Position numbers and translations under genes: made by a program | DNA from: Vulcanimicrobiota bacterium | GTDB taxonomy: Bacteria; Vulcanimicrobiota; Vulcanimicrobiia; Vulcanimicrobiales; Vulcanimicrobiaceae | NCBI GenBank assembly: GCA_027459645.1 | Contig: DAIDHQ010000009.1 | Location: 1 to 64,000 of the forward strand | Direction: 5' to 3' | Length of the DNA stretch: 64,000 bases | In this document: in pieces, positions 15,376-24,600 of the stretch | Numbering within the stretch: the stretch's first letter is position 1 | Layout of the letters: each line of letters begins with the position of its first letter | Notes under the pieces: model-generated | What the model was told of the DNA's origin: nothing | The model's database searches: none | What the model saw: only the letters and a program-made list of their open reading frames with translations

Positions 15376-16895
15376 GCACCGTACCACCCCAGCTGCGGCC
15401 AGATCTTCGGTAACGGCGCGATCGGATCGCTGCAGTAATAGACGGGGTCGGGACCTTGCAGCACCCACTCGTACGGATTTGCGATCGTCGTCACGAGCGT
15501 CACCTTGCGGAAGAGTTTGCGAATCGTCGCTTGCTGCGTTGCGCCGACGACGATCATCGAACTGCCGTCGTAGCCGTCGGGCCCCCACAGAAAGAAATTG
15601 TTTTGCGATCCGACGATCGTCGGCAGATGATAGCGCGGGCCGTAGAGCGCGAGCGCGCCCGCTTCGCCGTACGTGTCGGCGAAGATGCCGGTTTTCGCGC
15701 GAATCTTCGGCGGAAGCGATTCATATACCGCGGCGACCCGCGCGGTGAAGTTGTCCCAACCGAATTCCTGCGCGTAGAGCGGCTGAATAAGATGTGGCGG
15801 CGTGCCGTTTTGGCCGGTGAGGTGCAGCGCTTGCGAATAGGCGAGAAATTCTTGAACCGGCAGCACGGGAAGCGAAAACGGTACGAGCGGCAGCGTCAAA
15901 AGCAACAGCACAGCCGTTGCGGCGCTCCGGAGCGCCACGGTGCGGACCGCGCGTTCGAGCGCGGAGGCACCCGCGGCAATCAACGGCACGTAGATGGCGA
16001 TGACGTAGTAGCCCTTGCCTTCCAGCGCGATTGCCGCGGCAATGGAGAGACCGAAGGCGATCGCGATCCAGCGCACGTCGCGCATGCGCGGTGAAGCGAT
16101 AAGGGCGACGAGCCCGGTCACCCACACGATCGCGACGGCCGGACTCGTGTAGAGGAACTGTTCGGCGACGAATGCGAGCGCGTTGATCGCGAAGTTCTTG
16201 TATTCGAGCATCATGCCGCTTCGAAACGGGTGACGATGTTCGAAGTCGCCGTGAATCACTTTGAGGAACGGCCACCCATGCGTCCATTGCCACGCCAGGT
16301 TCGGTGAAACGGCTGCGAATGCCAGGAGCGCGGCGACGAGGAAGTGTGGCGTCCGGAAAACGCGCCGCTCCTTCGTGAGCAGCAAGCCGATTGCAACGGC
16401 GGCCGCGAGCAGCAGCATCGAATATTTGCCGTACATCCCGAACGTGAACGCCGCTGCGATTGCGTACCAATAGCGTGGATCGCCGCTTCGTATGAGCCGA
16501 ATGACGAGATAGACGACGATCGACCACGAAAGCGGTTCGAACGACGTCGTGACCAGCAGATTGCCCAGCAGCAGATAGGCCGGAACGAGTGCCGTCGCGA
16601 CCGCGGCAAAGGCTTGGGCAAAGCGGCCGCCGCCCAGTTCTCGCGCGATCAGCGACGCAAGCCAAACGGTCAACGCCGCGCAGATCGCGGGCAGGATGCG
16701 AAGCGCGAACGGCTCGTACCCGAACGGCGCCGCCATGAGTGCGGCGATTGCGACGAGCGGCGGTTGATCGGCGTAACCCCACGCGAGATGCTTGGAGCAC
16801 TCGATGAAGTACATCTCGTCGCCGACGAGCCCATAATTGTGCAACGCGGTCGCGTGCATAACGAACGTTGCAAGTGAGATCAGCAATCCGGTCAT
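15372..16895 (-). CDS. GT39/ArnT-like membrane glycosyltransferase
   Basis: A 507-aa integral membrane protein with about ten hydrophobic spans. The first periplasmic loop carries GLVGDEMYFIECSKHL (about residues 22-37), the D-E acidic motif expected in the GT-C/PMT family that uses polyprenyl-phosphate sugars. The GYADQPPLVA segment is also typical. A C-terminal soluble part (about 380-507) lacks an obvious partner. The ATG at 16895 overlaps the preceding gene's stop (ATGA), giving a two-gene membrane operon. Its acceptor (lipid A, protein or glycan) cannot be told from the sequence. Confidence 0.8.
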   Translation of the reverse strand: MTGLLISLATFVMHATALHNYGLVGDEMYFIECSKHLAWGYADQPPLVAIAALMAAPFGYEPFALRILPAICAALTVWLASLIARELGGGRFAQAFAAVATALVPAYLLLGNLLVTTSFEPLSWSIVVYLVIRLIRSGDPRYWYAIAAAFTFGMYGKYSMLLLAAAVAIGLLLTKERRVFRTPHFLVAALLAFAAVSPNLAWQWTHGWPFLKVIHGDFEHRHPFRSGMMLEYKNFAINALAFVAEQFLYTSPAVAIVWVTGLVALIASPRMRDVRWIAIAFGLSIAAAIALEGKGYYVIAIYVPLIAAGASALERAVRTVALRSAATAVLLLLTLPLVPFSLPVLPVQEFLAYSQALHLTGQNGTPPHLIQPLYAQEFGWDNFTARVAAVYESLPPKIRAKTGIFADTYGEAGALALYGPRYHLPTIVGSQNNFFLWGPDGYDGSSMIVVGATQQATIRKLFRKVTLVTTIANPYEWVLQGPDPVYYCSDPIAPLPKIWPQLGWYGA

Positions 16896-17902
16896 TCGGT
16901 TGCGGGGCCGCCCGGAAGCATCAACAGCGAGAGTCCCAGACCGATGACGCCGGCGAACAGGATCATGCTCGCGAGCACGCTCCAGTCCCACCACGACCCG
17001 CCGGTCAACTGCGTCGCAATCACATAAACGGCGACATACGTGGCGGGGACGGCGATCGCGTACGCGCGATAAGCCTGCGGCGGCCGCGGGAGCGGTTTCA
17101 TGCGAGCGATCAGCACGTCGCCGGCGATACCGGCGATCAAACTCATCGCGAATATCGTCGCGAGCAACGGCGATTCGTTCGTGAAGGGCAGCGCCGGAAG
17201 CGTGTTTCCCAACACCAGTAAGAGCGTGAGCGCGCCCGGACGCAGATCGAAACGCGTCGCGATAAAGAGCGCGAACGAGGCCATGATAAAGCTTTGCAGT
17301 AGCAGAACGAGCACGCCGCCGACCAGCTTGTAATAGCCGATCGCGGTGGCGGTGAAATAGTCGAACGAGAACGTACGGGCGTCGGGCGGTGCATAGGCCT
17401 TACCGGCCGCCGGATCCATCGCATAGGCGGTTGCAAAATGTACCATGACGATCCAAGATGCGAGCGAGAGAATCATCGGCAGCTGATCGCGAAGCGAGCG
17501 GAGTTCGGTGCGGTAGCGCAGCGCCGAAAACAACGGCGCGCTCGAAACCAGCATCAATCCCAGCCCGATCGTTTCGTGGGTAGGGCTCAGGATGATATCG
17601 ACGCCCTGTTCGATACCGAAGACCGAATGCCACACGAGATCGCCGGCGCCGCCGAGTAAGAACACCGGGACGCCGATCAACGGTACGCGATAGGCTTTCG
17701 GAATCTGCTTGCGCATCAGGAAGAGCACGAGGACGAGCGCGAGCATGCCTCCGTAGATCAGCGCGTGCGACCAGGTGAAGAACGTCTCGACCGGTTCGTT
17801 TTCGTGCGACCAGGCGTCGATGAAGAACGCATAGGCGATCCAGAGCGAAGCTGCGCCGACGAGCATGTCGAGCGTCGGATTCCGGGTGTCCCGCGTGAAC
17901 AT
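16892..17902 (-). CDS. Polytopic membrane protein of unknown function
   Basis: A 336-aa protein with eight to nine hydrophobic spans, and conserved-looking polar loops DLVWHSVFGIEQGVDIILSPTHE (His and Glu) near residues 100-125. It is upstream of, and coupled to, the GT39-like enzyme (ATGA overlap), so it may be a partner. The start is uncertain: ATG at 17902 (sequence MFTRDTRNP) precedes the first span and is preferred over an earlier in-frame codon at 18067, which would run through a low-complexity leader. No family is recognised. Confidence 0.65.
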   Translation of the reverse strand: MFTRDTRNPTLDMLVGAASLWIAYAFFIDAWSHENEPVETFFTWSHALIYGGMLALVLVLFLMRKQIPKAYRVPLIGVPVFLLGGAGDLVWHSVFGIEQGVDIILSPTHETIGLGLMLVSSAPLFSALRYRTELRSLRDQLPMILSLASWIVMVHFATAYAMDPAAGKAYAPPDARTFSFDYFTATAIGYYKLVGGVLVLLLQSFIMASFALFIATRFDLRPGALTLLLVLGNTLPALPFTNESPLLATIFAMSLIAGIAGDVLIARMKPLPRPPQAYRAYAIAVPATYVAVYVIATQLTGGSWWDWSVLASMILFAGVIGLGLSLLMLPGGPATE

Positions 17903-17951
17903 CAGGGGCAGCTTTGGCCGTCGGACGCAGGGCGCCTTCCCTCGAACGCGT

Positions 17952-18380
17952 ATGAGCCAGACGATGTCACGTGCGTTAGCGGCTTTGCTTTCGTCGTGCG
18001 CGCTGCTCGCCGCATGCGCGCCGATTCCGTCGAGCCCGCCGCCCAACGTGTCGACCGGTGGCGGCATGCCGGCGCAGCCGGTTTCTGCCGGGGCCGACGC
18101 GACGCCGCAGATCGTCGCGGCCCGCTTTAACTCACTCGACGTCGCTCACCCGCAGGTGTGGTCCGGCACGATCGTAACCAGCACCAACGTTGCGAGCGTC
18201 GAACTAAAGACGAATCAATTTTCGTTGAACGTACCGCGGGATCGCTTCGGTCTGTTTCGCTTTCGCATCAACGTCTTCGATCTGCCGGCCGAGTTCATGC
18301 GCCGGTACGACTTGCGCATCATCGCGCGCAACACCGCGGGCGTCAAAACGGAAGAAGACGTGCCCTTCCGCATACGGTAG
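17952..18380 (+). CDS. Small lipoprotein, unknown function
   Basis: A 142-aa protein with a lipoprotein signal (SCALLAAC, Cys at about residue 22), a Pro-rich spacer (about 25-50) and a compact beta-rich domain (about 55-142) with ATPQIVAARFNSLDVAHPQVW and RIIARNTAG. The second half resembles Ig-like or fibronectin-like strands but I cannot assign a family. ATG at 17952 is preferred; a second ATG at 17964 also keeps the signal. It is divergent from the membrane operon, with overlapping promoter regions, and convergent with the HD-GYP gene. Confidence 0.65.
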   Translation: MSQTMSRALAALLSSCALLAACAPIPSSPPPNVSTGGGMPAQPVSAGADATPQIVAARFNSLDVAHPQVWSGTIVTSTNVASVELKTNQFSLNVPRDRFGLFRFRINVFDLPAEFMRRYDLRIIARNTAGVKTEEDVPFRIR

Positions 18381-18396
18381 GCCCGGCTAACGAACG

Positions 18397-20193
18397 CTAC
18401 GAGACGTGCTTGATCAGCAGGTCTTCGTGGCGCGTGACTTCGTAGAGGCGCTTTTCGATAAAGACGTCGAGGAGAAGCGGATCGACCTTTCCGCGAGCGG
18501 CAAACTCTTTGGTGAGAATGTCGAGCGCGCGTTCGATCGACATCCCCTTCTTGTACGGACGGTCCGAAGCCGTTAGCGCGTCAAAGACGTCGCTGATCGT
18601 CATCATGCGGACCTGCGGCTTGATCGCTTCACCTTTGAGCTTGCGCGGATAGCCGGTTCCGTCGAGATGCTCGTGATGACCGTAGGCGATATCGGGAACG
18701 TCACGCCACGGCGTCTCCTGCCACGGGATCTCGCGTAAGAACAAGAACGATTGCGTGACGTGTTCTTGCATGCGGTCGCGCTCGTCGTCGGAAAGCGAGC
18801 CGCGTGGAATGCTGAGGTAGTCGTATTCGAAGGGCTCGAGCATCGGTCGCGGCCCGTCGGTATCGCGGTAGCGCAACTCGAGGGCGCGCAGCAGCGTTTC
18901 GTCGGCCGCGTCCGAAACGACGTTCGGTTCGTTGGCGTTTTCGATCTTCTCGAGCAGCGCGCGGATCGTTTCTTTCTCCTCCGCGCTGCGCGCTTGCTCC
19001 ATCGCGAGCAAGAAGCGCAGGCGAATCGTATCCAAGCGCCCGTCGGGCAATTTCTTGGCCTTCGCAAAGATGTATTCGGGCACGGCAACCTTGCCGAAGT
19101 CGTGCAAGAGCGAAGCGTAGCGCACTTCGCGGATATGTTCGGGCGTGAAATGCAGCCCCGCCAAGGGGCCGGATTCGATCCGATTGACCGCTTCGGCTTG
19201 GGCAACGGTGAGCAGGGCAACGCGTTCCGAATGGCCCTGCGTCGACTTGTCGCGAACTTCGATCGCCTTGACCGACGCGTGCACGAACCGCTCGAAGAGA
19301 TTCTGAATCGCGTCGACCAAACGCGCGTTTTCCATCGCAACGGCCGCCTGAGATGCCAGCGCCGTCAGCAGCCGCTCGTCGTGCTGGTCGTAGGGGCTGA
19401 CGATCTCTTCGGTTTGTTGCGGCGACTCCAGTTCCACGTCGAACTTGGGTTTGTGATTGATGAGCTGAATCGCGCCGATCACGTTGCCTTGCAGGTTGCG
19501 CATCGGCACGCACAGGATCGATTTCGTACGATAGTTGTTCTTGTCGTCGAAGGCGCGATTGAAGCGGTACGGCGCCGATTCAGGGATGGCGTACGCATCG
19601 TCGATGCGTACCGCTTCGCCCGTGATGCAGACATAGCCGGCGATGGAGGTCGTCGCCAGCGGCAGCAGCGCATCCAACAGCACGCCGTCGTCCTTGGGAC
19701 CGGTTTGCGCGACCGCGAAGCGCAAACGCTTTTGGCCGTCGTATTCTTCGATGACGTAGAGGCTGCCGGCGTCGGAGTACGTCAGTTCGCGCGCTTTGCG
19801 CACGATCAGCCGCTGCAGCGTCGGAAGATTGCGTTCCGACGAGAGGAGGCGCCCGATTTCGACGAGCTCTTCGCCTTCGCGGGCCGTCCGCGTCAACGCT
19901 CGCGCCGATTCGACGCGTGCGGCGGTACGCAGCGAGGCCAGCAGCGATGCGCCGCTGACCGGCGGGTGCATGATCGCGACCACCTCCGGCTCGTCGGCGA
20001 TCCAGGCGAGGGCCGAATGCTGCGGCGGGAGGATGACGATCGCATTGGCGGGCGGCGCGCCGAGGGTTTTTAGCCCTCCACGCTCGCGCAGACGTTTGAA
20101 GTCGACCGCGTGAACCGAAACGCCGACGTTTCCGAGCAGGAGCGGGAGTTCGCCGAGGTCCAGGTCGTGCGGATATAAGACCAAGGTGGCCAT
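18397..20193 (-). CDS. GAF plus HD-GYP c-di-GMP phosphodiesterase
   Basis: A 598-aa signalling protein. The N terminus (1-90) resembles a degenerate receiver. A GAF domain follows (about 115-295). The HD-GYP domain (about 305-598) holds HSERVALLTV (321), the HD pair in SLLHDFGKVAVPEYI (361-375) and HHEHLDGTGYP (506-516), then SDVFDALTASDRPYK. About 100 extra residues are inserted between the HD and GYP parts. All expected metal and catalytic residues are visible, so it probably hydrolyses c-di-GMP in response to a GAF ligand. Contrast the dead paralogue at 10292-11434. Confidence 0.92.
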   Translation of the reverse strand: MATLVLYPHDLDLGELPLLLGNVGVSVHAVDFKRLRERGGLKTLGAPPANAIVILPPQHSALAWIADEPEVVAIMHPPVSGASLLASLRTAARVESARALTRTAREGEELVEIGRLLSSERNLPTLQRLIVRKARELTYSDAGSLYVIEEYDGQKRLRFAVAQTGPKDDGVLLDALLPLATTSIAGYVCITGEAVRIDDAYAIPESAPYRFNRAFDDKNNYRTKSILCVPMRNLQGNVIGAIQLINHKPKFDVELESPQQTEEIVSPYDQHDERLLTALASQAAVAMENARLVDAIQNLFERFVHASVKAIEVRDKSTQGHSERVALLTVAQAEAVNRIESGPLAGLHFTPEHIREVRYASLLHDFGKVAVPEYIFAKAKKLPDGRLDTIRLRFLLAMEQARSAEEKETIRALLEKIENANEPNVVSDAADETLLRALELRYRDTDGPRPMLEPFEYDYLSIPRGSLSDDERDRMQEHVTQSFLFLREIPWQETPWRDVPDIAYGHHEHLDGTGYPRKLKGEAIKPQVRMMTISDVFDALTASDRPYKKGMSIERALDILTKEFAARGKVDPLLLDVFIEKRLYEVTRHEDLLIKHVS

Positions 20194-20270
20194 CCCTTAG
20201 AGTATCGGCCCGCGAAGCGGGCCGGCATAGGCTGGGAGTGGCCCGGCCGGGCGACGAATCGGTAGCGCTC

Positions 20271-20693
20271 ATGTCCGACGAGCACCAGGCCCCGCCCCTC
20301 GCCCAGCGTATCCGCGCCCTTGCCGACTACTTTGTCGGGACGGACCTCTTGCGGCTTCGCATCGAGCGGGAGAATGAAGAAATAGAACTGGGGCGGCGCC
20401 ACATGCACCCCGATCTGGTCCCCGAGATCCCCGAGGATCTTGCGGCCCATGAAGCGGCTGCGGCGCGCCTCGAACCGATCAAGGCCGATCTGGTCGGCAT
20501 CTTTCACCTGAGCCGTCCGTCGATCTCGGCGGGCGACTTGCTGGAAGGCGACCGCGAACTTGCGTACGTCGAAGCCCTCGGCATCCGCAATCCCGTTCGC
20601 AGCCGCGGCGCCGGCCGCGTCGCATCCATCATGGCCGAAGACGGACGCGCCGTCGAATACGGCCAAGTGCTTTTCGAGATCGATCGCGGATAG
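20271..20693 (+). CDS. BCCP-like biotinyl domain protein lacking the biotinyl lysine
   Basis: A 140-aa protein with the layout of acetyl-CoA carboxylase biotin carboxyl carrier protein: helical N terminus, short linker and C-terminal barrel-sandwich domain (about 68-138, IKADLVGIFHLSRPSI to VEYGQVLFEI). The biotinylation loop, normally EAMKMMN, reads EALGIRN, with Gly104 where biotin-Lys should be. It therefore cannot be biotinylated in the usual way. It lies directly upstream of accC in the same reading frame, separated by TAG. In plants, BADC proteins of this kind dampen ACCase; a similar role is inferred. GTG at 20238 is an alternative start. Confidence 0.8.
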   Translation: MSDEHQAPPLAQRIRALADYFVGTDLLRLRIERENEEIELGRRHMHPDLVPEIPEDLAAHEAAAARLEPIKADLVGIFHLSRPSISAGDLLEGDRELAYVEALGIRNPVRSRGAGRVASIMAEDGRAVEYGQVLFEIDRG

Positions 20694-20702
20694 GAGCCCG
20701 TC

Positions 20703-22055
20703 ATTTTCCAAAAGGTACTCATCGCCAATCGTGGCGAGATCGCCCTGCGCATCAATCGCGCCTGCCGGGAACTCGGCGTGCGAACCGTTGCCATTTTCTC
20801 CGAAGCGGATCGCGAGTCGCTGCACGTGCGTCACGCCGACGAAGGTTTCTGCGTCGGACCGGGACCGGTTCCGCGCTCGTATCTCAACATTCCGAACATT
20901 ATCTCGACCGCGCTCGTCACGGGATGCGATGCGATTCATCCAGGCTACGGCTTCCTGGCGGAAAACGCGCGCTTCGGCGAGATCTGTGCCGATCACGGCT
21001 TGACCTTCATCGGACCAAAGCCCGCGGTCATTGCGGCGATGGGCGATAAGGCGACGGCGAAACGCGTGATGAAAGAAGCCGGCGTAGCGACGACGCCCGG
21101 AACCGACATTCTGGATTCGGTCGAAGAAGCGAAACGCGCGGCAGAAACCGTGGGCTATCCCGTGCTGCTAAAAGCGACGGCCGGCGGCGGCGGCAAGGGC
21201 ATGCGCGTCGTGGAGCGGCCCGAGGATATGGAACGCGCGTATACGAGCGCGACCGCGGAGGCCGAGGCGAGCTTCAAAGACGGTCGCGTCTATATGGAAA
21301 AGCTCATCTTGCATCCGCGCCACATCGAAGTGCAAGTGCTGGGCGACGAATTCGGCAACGTGGTCAGTCTCGGCGAGCGCGACTGCTCGGTACAGAAACC
21401 GTCGCACCAAAAATTGATCGAAGAGTCGCCCGCCCCGCATCTGCCCGAGAAGGTGCGCGAATCGCTGCTGGAAATGGCGGTGCGTGCCTGCCGGCACGTC
21501 GGCTATACCAACGCGGGAACGCTCGAGTTCTTGGTCAGCGGCGAAAACGTGTACTTCATGGAGATGAACACGCGCATCCAGGTCGAGCATCCGGTGACCG
21601 AGATGGTCTACAGCGTCGATCTCGTCAAGGAGCAGATTCGCATCGCCGCCGGTGAAGCGCTCGGCTATACCCAGCGGGATCTCCAGTTGCGCGGCCACGC
21701 GATCGAATGCCGCATCAACGCGGAAGATGCGCGCAATAACTTTTCGCCGCAGGCCGGCACGCTGACGCGCGTCGTGTTCCCCGGTGGACCCGGCGTCCGC
21801 GTCGATACCCACGTGTATTCCGGAACGATGGTTCCGCCGTACTACGATTCGATGATCGCGAAGATCGTAGCGTTCGGCGCGTCGCGCGAAGCCGCGATCG
21901 CACGTATGGAACGCGCATTGCGTGAAACGGTGATCGAAGGCGTGAACACGACGATCGACATGTGCTTGGAGATTCTCGCGACGCCGCAATTCCGCGAAGG
22001 GCGCTACGACATCGGATTCCTGCCCGAGATGTTAACGGCGGGGGCGGCAACGTAG
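20703..22055 (+). CDS. accC: Biotin carboxylase AccC, apparently with ATT start
   Basis: ATP-dependent carboxylation of biotin on BCCP, the first half-reaction of acetyl-CoA carboxylase. The ATP-grasp enzyme shows LKATAGGGGKGMRVV (glycine-rich loop), EMNTRIQVEHPVTE and RGHAIECRINAED. The conserved N terminus (FQKVLIANRGEIALRINRACRELG) is encoded upstream of the first ATG/GTG/TTG. Reading from ATT at 20703 gives 450 aa, exactly the family length, with AGGAG six bases upstream (20692-20696). In-frame TAG at 20691 blocks any earlier start. GTG at 20778 would delete the conserved nucleotide-binding start. Confidence 0.93.
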   Translation: MFQKVLIANRGEIALRINRACRELGVRTVAIFSEADRESLHVRHADEGFCVGPGPVPRSYLNIPNIISTALVTGCDAIHPGYGFLAENARFGEICADHGLTFIGPKPAVIAAMGDKATAKRVMKEAGVATTPGTDILDSVEEAKRAAETVGYPVLLKATAGGGGKGMRVVERPEDMERAYTSATAEAEASFKDGRVYMEKLILHPRHIEVQVLGDEFGNVVSLGERDCSVQKPSHQKLIEESPAPHLPEKVRESLLEMAVRACRHVGYTNAGTLEFLVSGENVYFMEMNTRIQVEHPVTEMVYSVDLVKEQIRIAAGEALGYTQRDLQLRGHAIECRINAEDARNNFSPQAGTLTRVVFPGGPGVRVDTHVYSGTMVPPYYDSMIAKIVAFGASREAAIARMERALRETVIEGVNTTIDMCLEILATPQFREGRYDIGFLPEMLTAGAAT

Positions 22056-22463
22056 ATGCCCTCCAGAAGACAGGGGCGCGAACAGGCGCTGCAGGCGCTC
22101 TATTCGATCGTGGTCGGCCATCGCGAACCGGGCGAAGCGTTGAACGAAGTCGTCGGCGAGGGTGCGGATACGGACCATCGCACCTTCGTCCGCGATCTCG
22201 TGTTCGGAACGCTCGAACACGCAAGCGAGGCCGATCTCGTCTTCGCCCCGCTCTTGGAAGGATGGACCATCGAACGATTACCGACGATCGACCGTTTGCT
22301 CTTAGAGATGGGCACGTTCGAACTGCGTAATCGACCGGAGTTACCGGCCGCGGTCGTCATCAATGAGGCCGTCGAGCTTGCGAAGAAGTTTTCTACCGAG
22401 GAATCCAACCGTTTCGTCAATGGCGTTTTAAATGCAGTCGCGAAAGAAGCGAGCCGCTCGTAA
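22056..22463 (+). CDS. nusB: Transcription antitermination factor NusB
   Basis: Binds boxA RNA with S10 during rRNA antitermination. A 135-aa all-helical protein with the typical RQGREQALQALYSI start and a C-terminal segment (LPAAVVINEAVELAKKFSTEESNRFVNGVLNAV) that is the standard NusB signature. The ATG follows the accC stop directly. The 3' end overlaps the PBP gene by 32 bases, which points to coupled translation. Confidence 0.96.
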   Translation: MPSRRQGREQALQALYSIVVGHREPGEALNEVVGEGADTDHRTFVRDLVFGTLEHASEADLVFAPLLEGWTIERLPTIDRLLLEMGTFELRNRPELPAAVVINEAVELAKKFSTEESNRFVNGVLNAVAKEASRS

Positions 22464-24600
22464 AAAGCGCGGCGGTGCTCCGCGTTGGGTGCGCGGATTG
22501 CTCGTCGCGATTCTACTCATCGTGTTATTCGTCGCGGGAACGATCGCCGGTATCGTCGCGGCCTATTCGCGCAACCTTCCCGATATCAGCCGCATGGCCG
22601 ACTATCAACCCGCCACCTCGACGCGCATCTTCGCGCGCGACGGGACGCAACTGGCGTCGGTCTACCGCGAAAACCGCGTGTACGTGCCGCTATCGCGCAT
22701 ACCGCTCGTCATGCAGCATGCCGTCATCGCCAACGAAGACCACAATTTTTACTACCATCACGGCGTGGACTTCGGCGGCATCGTTCGCGCGGGATTTGCC
22801 GACCTCACGCATCAGGAGTTTCAGGGCGCCTCGACGATCACGCAGCAGCTCGCGCGCAAGCTCTTCCTAAACGACCAAATCTCGCTTTCCCGCAAGATCC
22901 AGGAAGCGCTGCTTGCGATGGAGATCGAGCGCTACTACACCAAAGACGAGATCCTCGAGCGCTATCTCAACATGATTTATCTCGGCGCCGGAGCCTACGG
23001 CGTCGATGCGGCCGCGCACACGTATTTCGGCGAGAGCGTCGAGAAGCTGACGCTGCCTCAGGCCGCCATGCTGGCGGGGGTAATCGCCGCGCCGTCGGAT
23101 TACTCGCCCTTCGCGAATTTTAAACTCGCGAAGGACCGGCAAGAGCACGTGCTCGACCGCATGGTCGATAGCGGCTATATCACCAAAGCGCAAGCGCGCG
23201 CCGCAAAAGCCGCCAACGTGCGGTTGGTTCATCAGCGTCCGGCGGGCCTCGAAGGCTATCTGTATCCGTACTACACCACGTACGTGATCGCGCAGCTCGA
23301 CAAACTCTTCGGCAAGCAAGCCGTCGAGGAAGGCGGCCTGCAAGTGTATACGTCGCTCGATATCCGCATGCAGAAGCTCGCTCAAGAAGCGGTCGATTGG
23401 GGCGTTCGCACGGCAAAGGCCGAGGGCATCAACGGTCATGAAGCCGCGCTCGTCGCGATTCGGCCTTCGACGGGCGAGATTCTTGCGATGGTCGGCGGCG
23501 ACGGCTTTACGTTGAACAACCAATTCAACCGCGCGTGGCAGGCACGCCGGCAGCCCGGCTCGTCGTTCAAGGCGTACGTCTATACGGCAGCCATCGATTC
23601 GGGCATTCCGCCCAATACGATCATGGACGACACGCCCGTCAGTTATCCGATGGGCGACGGCACGATGTGGTCTCCGATGGACGACGACAACACGTTCATG
23701 GGGCCGATCACCTTGCGCACGGCGCTCGCGCTTTCGCGCAACGTCGTTGCCGTGAAGCTTGCGGATCGCATCGGTCTCGATAAGGTCATCGAGTACGCGC
23801 ATCGCATGGGCGTGACGGCGCCGCTCGAAGCGAATCTGTCGCTCGCACTCGGATCCTCGGTGGTCAGCGTGCTCGATCAGGCGAGCGGCTATTCGACGCT
23901 TGCAAATCAAGGCGTACACATCGATCCCTCGGCAATTCGGCTCGTGCGCGATTCACTCGGTAACGCCGTGCTGGACAATCAATATCCGCAGGCGACCGAA
24001 GTCGTCAGCGCCGGCACGGCCTATATCATGACGAGTATGCTGGAAGACGTCATCAAGCACGGCACGGGCTACCCCAACGCGATCATCGGGCGTCCCGCCG
24101 CTGGAAAAACGGGAACGACGTCGGACTTCCGCGACGCGTGGTTCGTCGGCTATACGCCGGATCTCGTCACGGCGGTGTGGATGGGCAACGATAACTACTC
24201 GCGCATGTACGAATCGTACGGCGGGGATATTCCCGCCCGCATCTGGGCCCGATTCATGAAAGCTGCGCTCAAAGGCGTCCCCAAACACAACTTCACGTTC
24301 CCGCAAGGGCAGGTCGTCAAAGTGACGTCGTGTTCGGGCAAAACGGATCTCTATCTCAATGGAACGCAGCCGCTGAGCGGATGCGCCGACAGCCATCCGT
24401 ACCGAGCCGCGATCGCGCCGACGCCCGATGCGGCCGCCGCCGCGACGCTGCCGCCGGCGGTGTCGCCGCCGCCCGCCACATTGCCGCCGGGCGTTACCGA
24501 CGCGCCGCTTGCGACGCTCGGACCCGTGACGCCCGCGCCGGCAAGTGCCGCATCGGCTGGTGCAGCGCCGGCGCCGGCCACATCGGCGCAGCCTCGATGA
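22432..24600 (+). CDS. Class A penicillin-binding protein (PBP1a family)
   Basis: Bifunctional peptidoglycan glycosyltransferase/transpeptidase in the inner membrane. A basic tail and one span (about residues 22-44) precede the GT51 domain (about 75-245), with catalytic Glu in NEDHNFYYHHGVDF and QGASTITQQLARKLF. The transpeptidase domain has S-x-x-K at 377-380 (PGSSFK), SRN at 435-437 and KTGTTSDF at 559-566. The final 60 residues are Pro/Ala-rich and low complexity. Length of 722 aa is normal. It overlaps nusB, and its stop overlaps xseA (ATGA). Confidence 0.95.
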   Translation: MQSRKKRAARKKRGGAPRWVRGLLVAILLIVLFVAGTIAGIVAAYSRNLPDISRMADYQPATSTRIFARDGTQLASVYRENRVYVPLSRIPLVMQHAVIANEDHNFYYHHGVDFGGIVRAGFADLTHQEFQGASTITQQLARKLFLNDQISLSRKIQEALLAMEIERYYTKDEILERYLNMIYLGAGAYGVDAAAHTYFGESVEKLTLPQAAMLAGVIAAPSDYSPFANFKLAKDRQEHVLDRMVDSGYITKAQARAAKAANVRLVHQRPAGLEGYLYPYYTTYVIAQLDKLFGKQAVEEGGLQVYTSLDIRMQKLAQEAVDWGVRTAKAEGINGHEAALVAIRPSTGEILAMVGGDGFTLNNQFNRAWQARRQPGSSFKAYVYTAAIDSGIPPNTIMDDTPVSYPMGDGTMWSPMDDDNTFMGPITLRTALALSRNVVAVKLADRIGLDKVIEYAHRMGVTAPLEANLSLALGSSVVSVLDQASGYSTLANQGVHIDPSAIRLVRDSLGNAVLDNQYPQATEVVSAGTAYIMTSMLEDVIKHGTGYPNAIIGRPAAGKTGTTSDFRDAWFVGYTPDLVTAVWMGNDNYSRMYESYGGDIPARIWARFMKAALKGVPKHNFTFPQGQVVKVTSCSGKTDLYLNGTQPLSGCADSHPYRAAIAPTPDAAAAATLPPAVSPPPATLPPGVTDAPLATLGPVTPAPASAASAGAAPAPATSAQPR

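Noticed and set aside
20778-22055. accC starting at GTG 20778
   Set aside because: It would delete the conserved FQKVLIANRGEIALR start, which is encoded intact upstream behind a good ribosome site.
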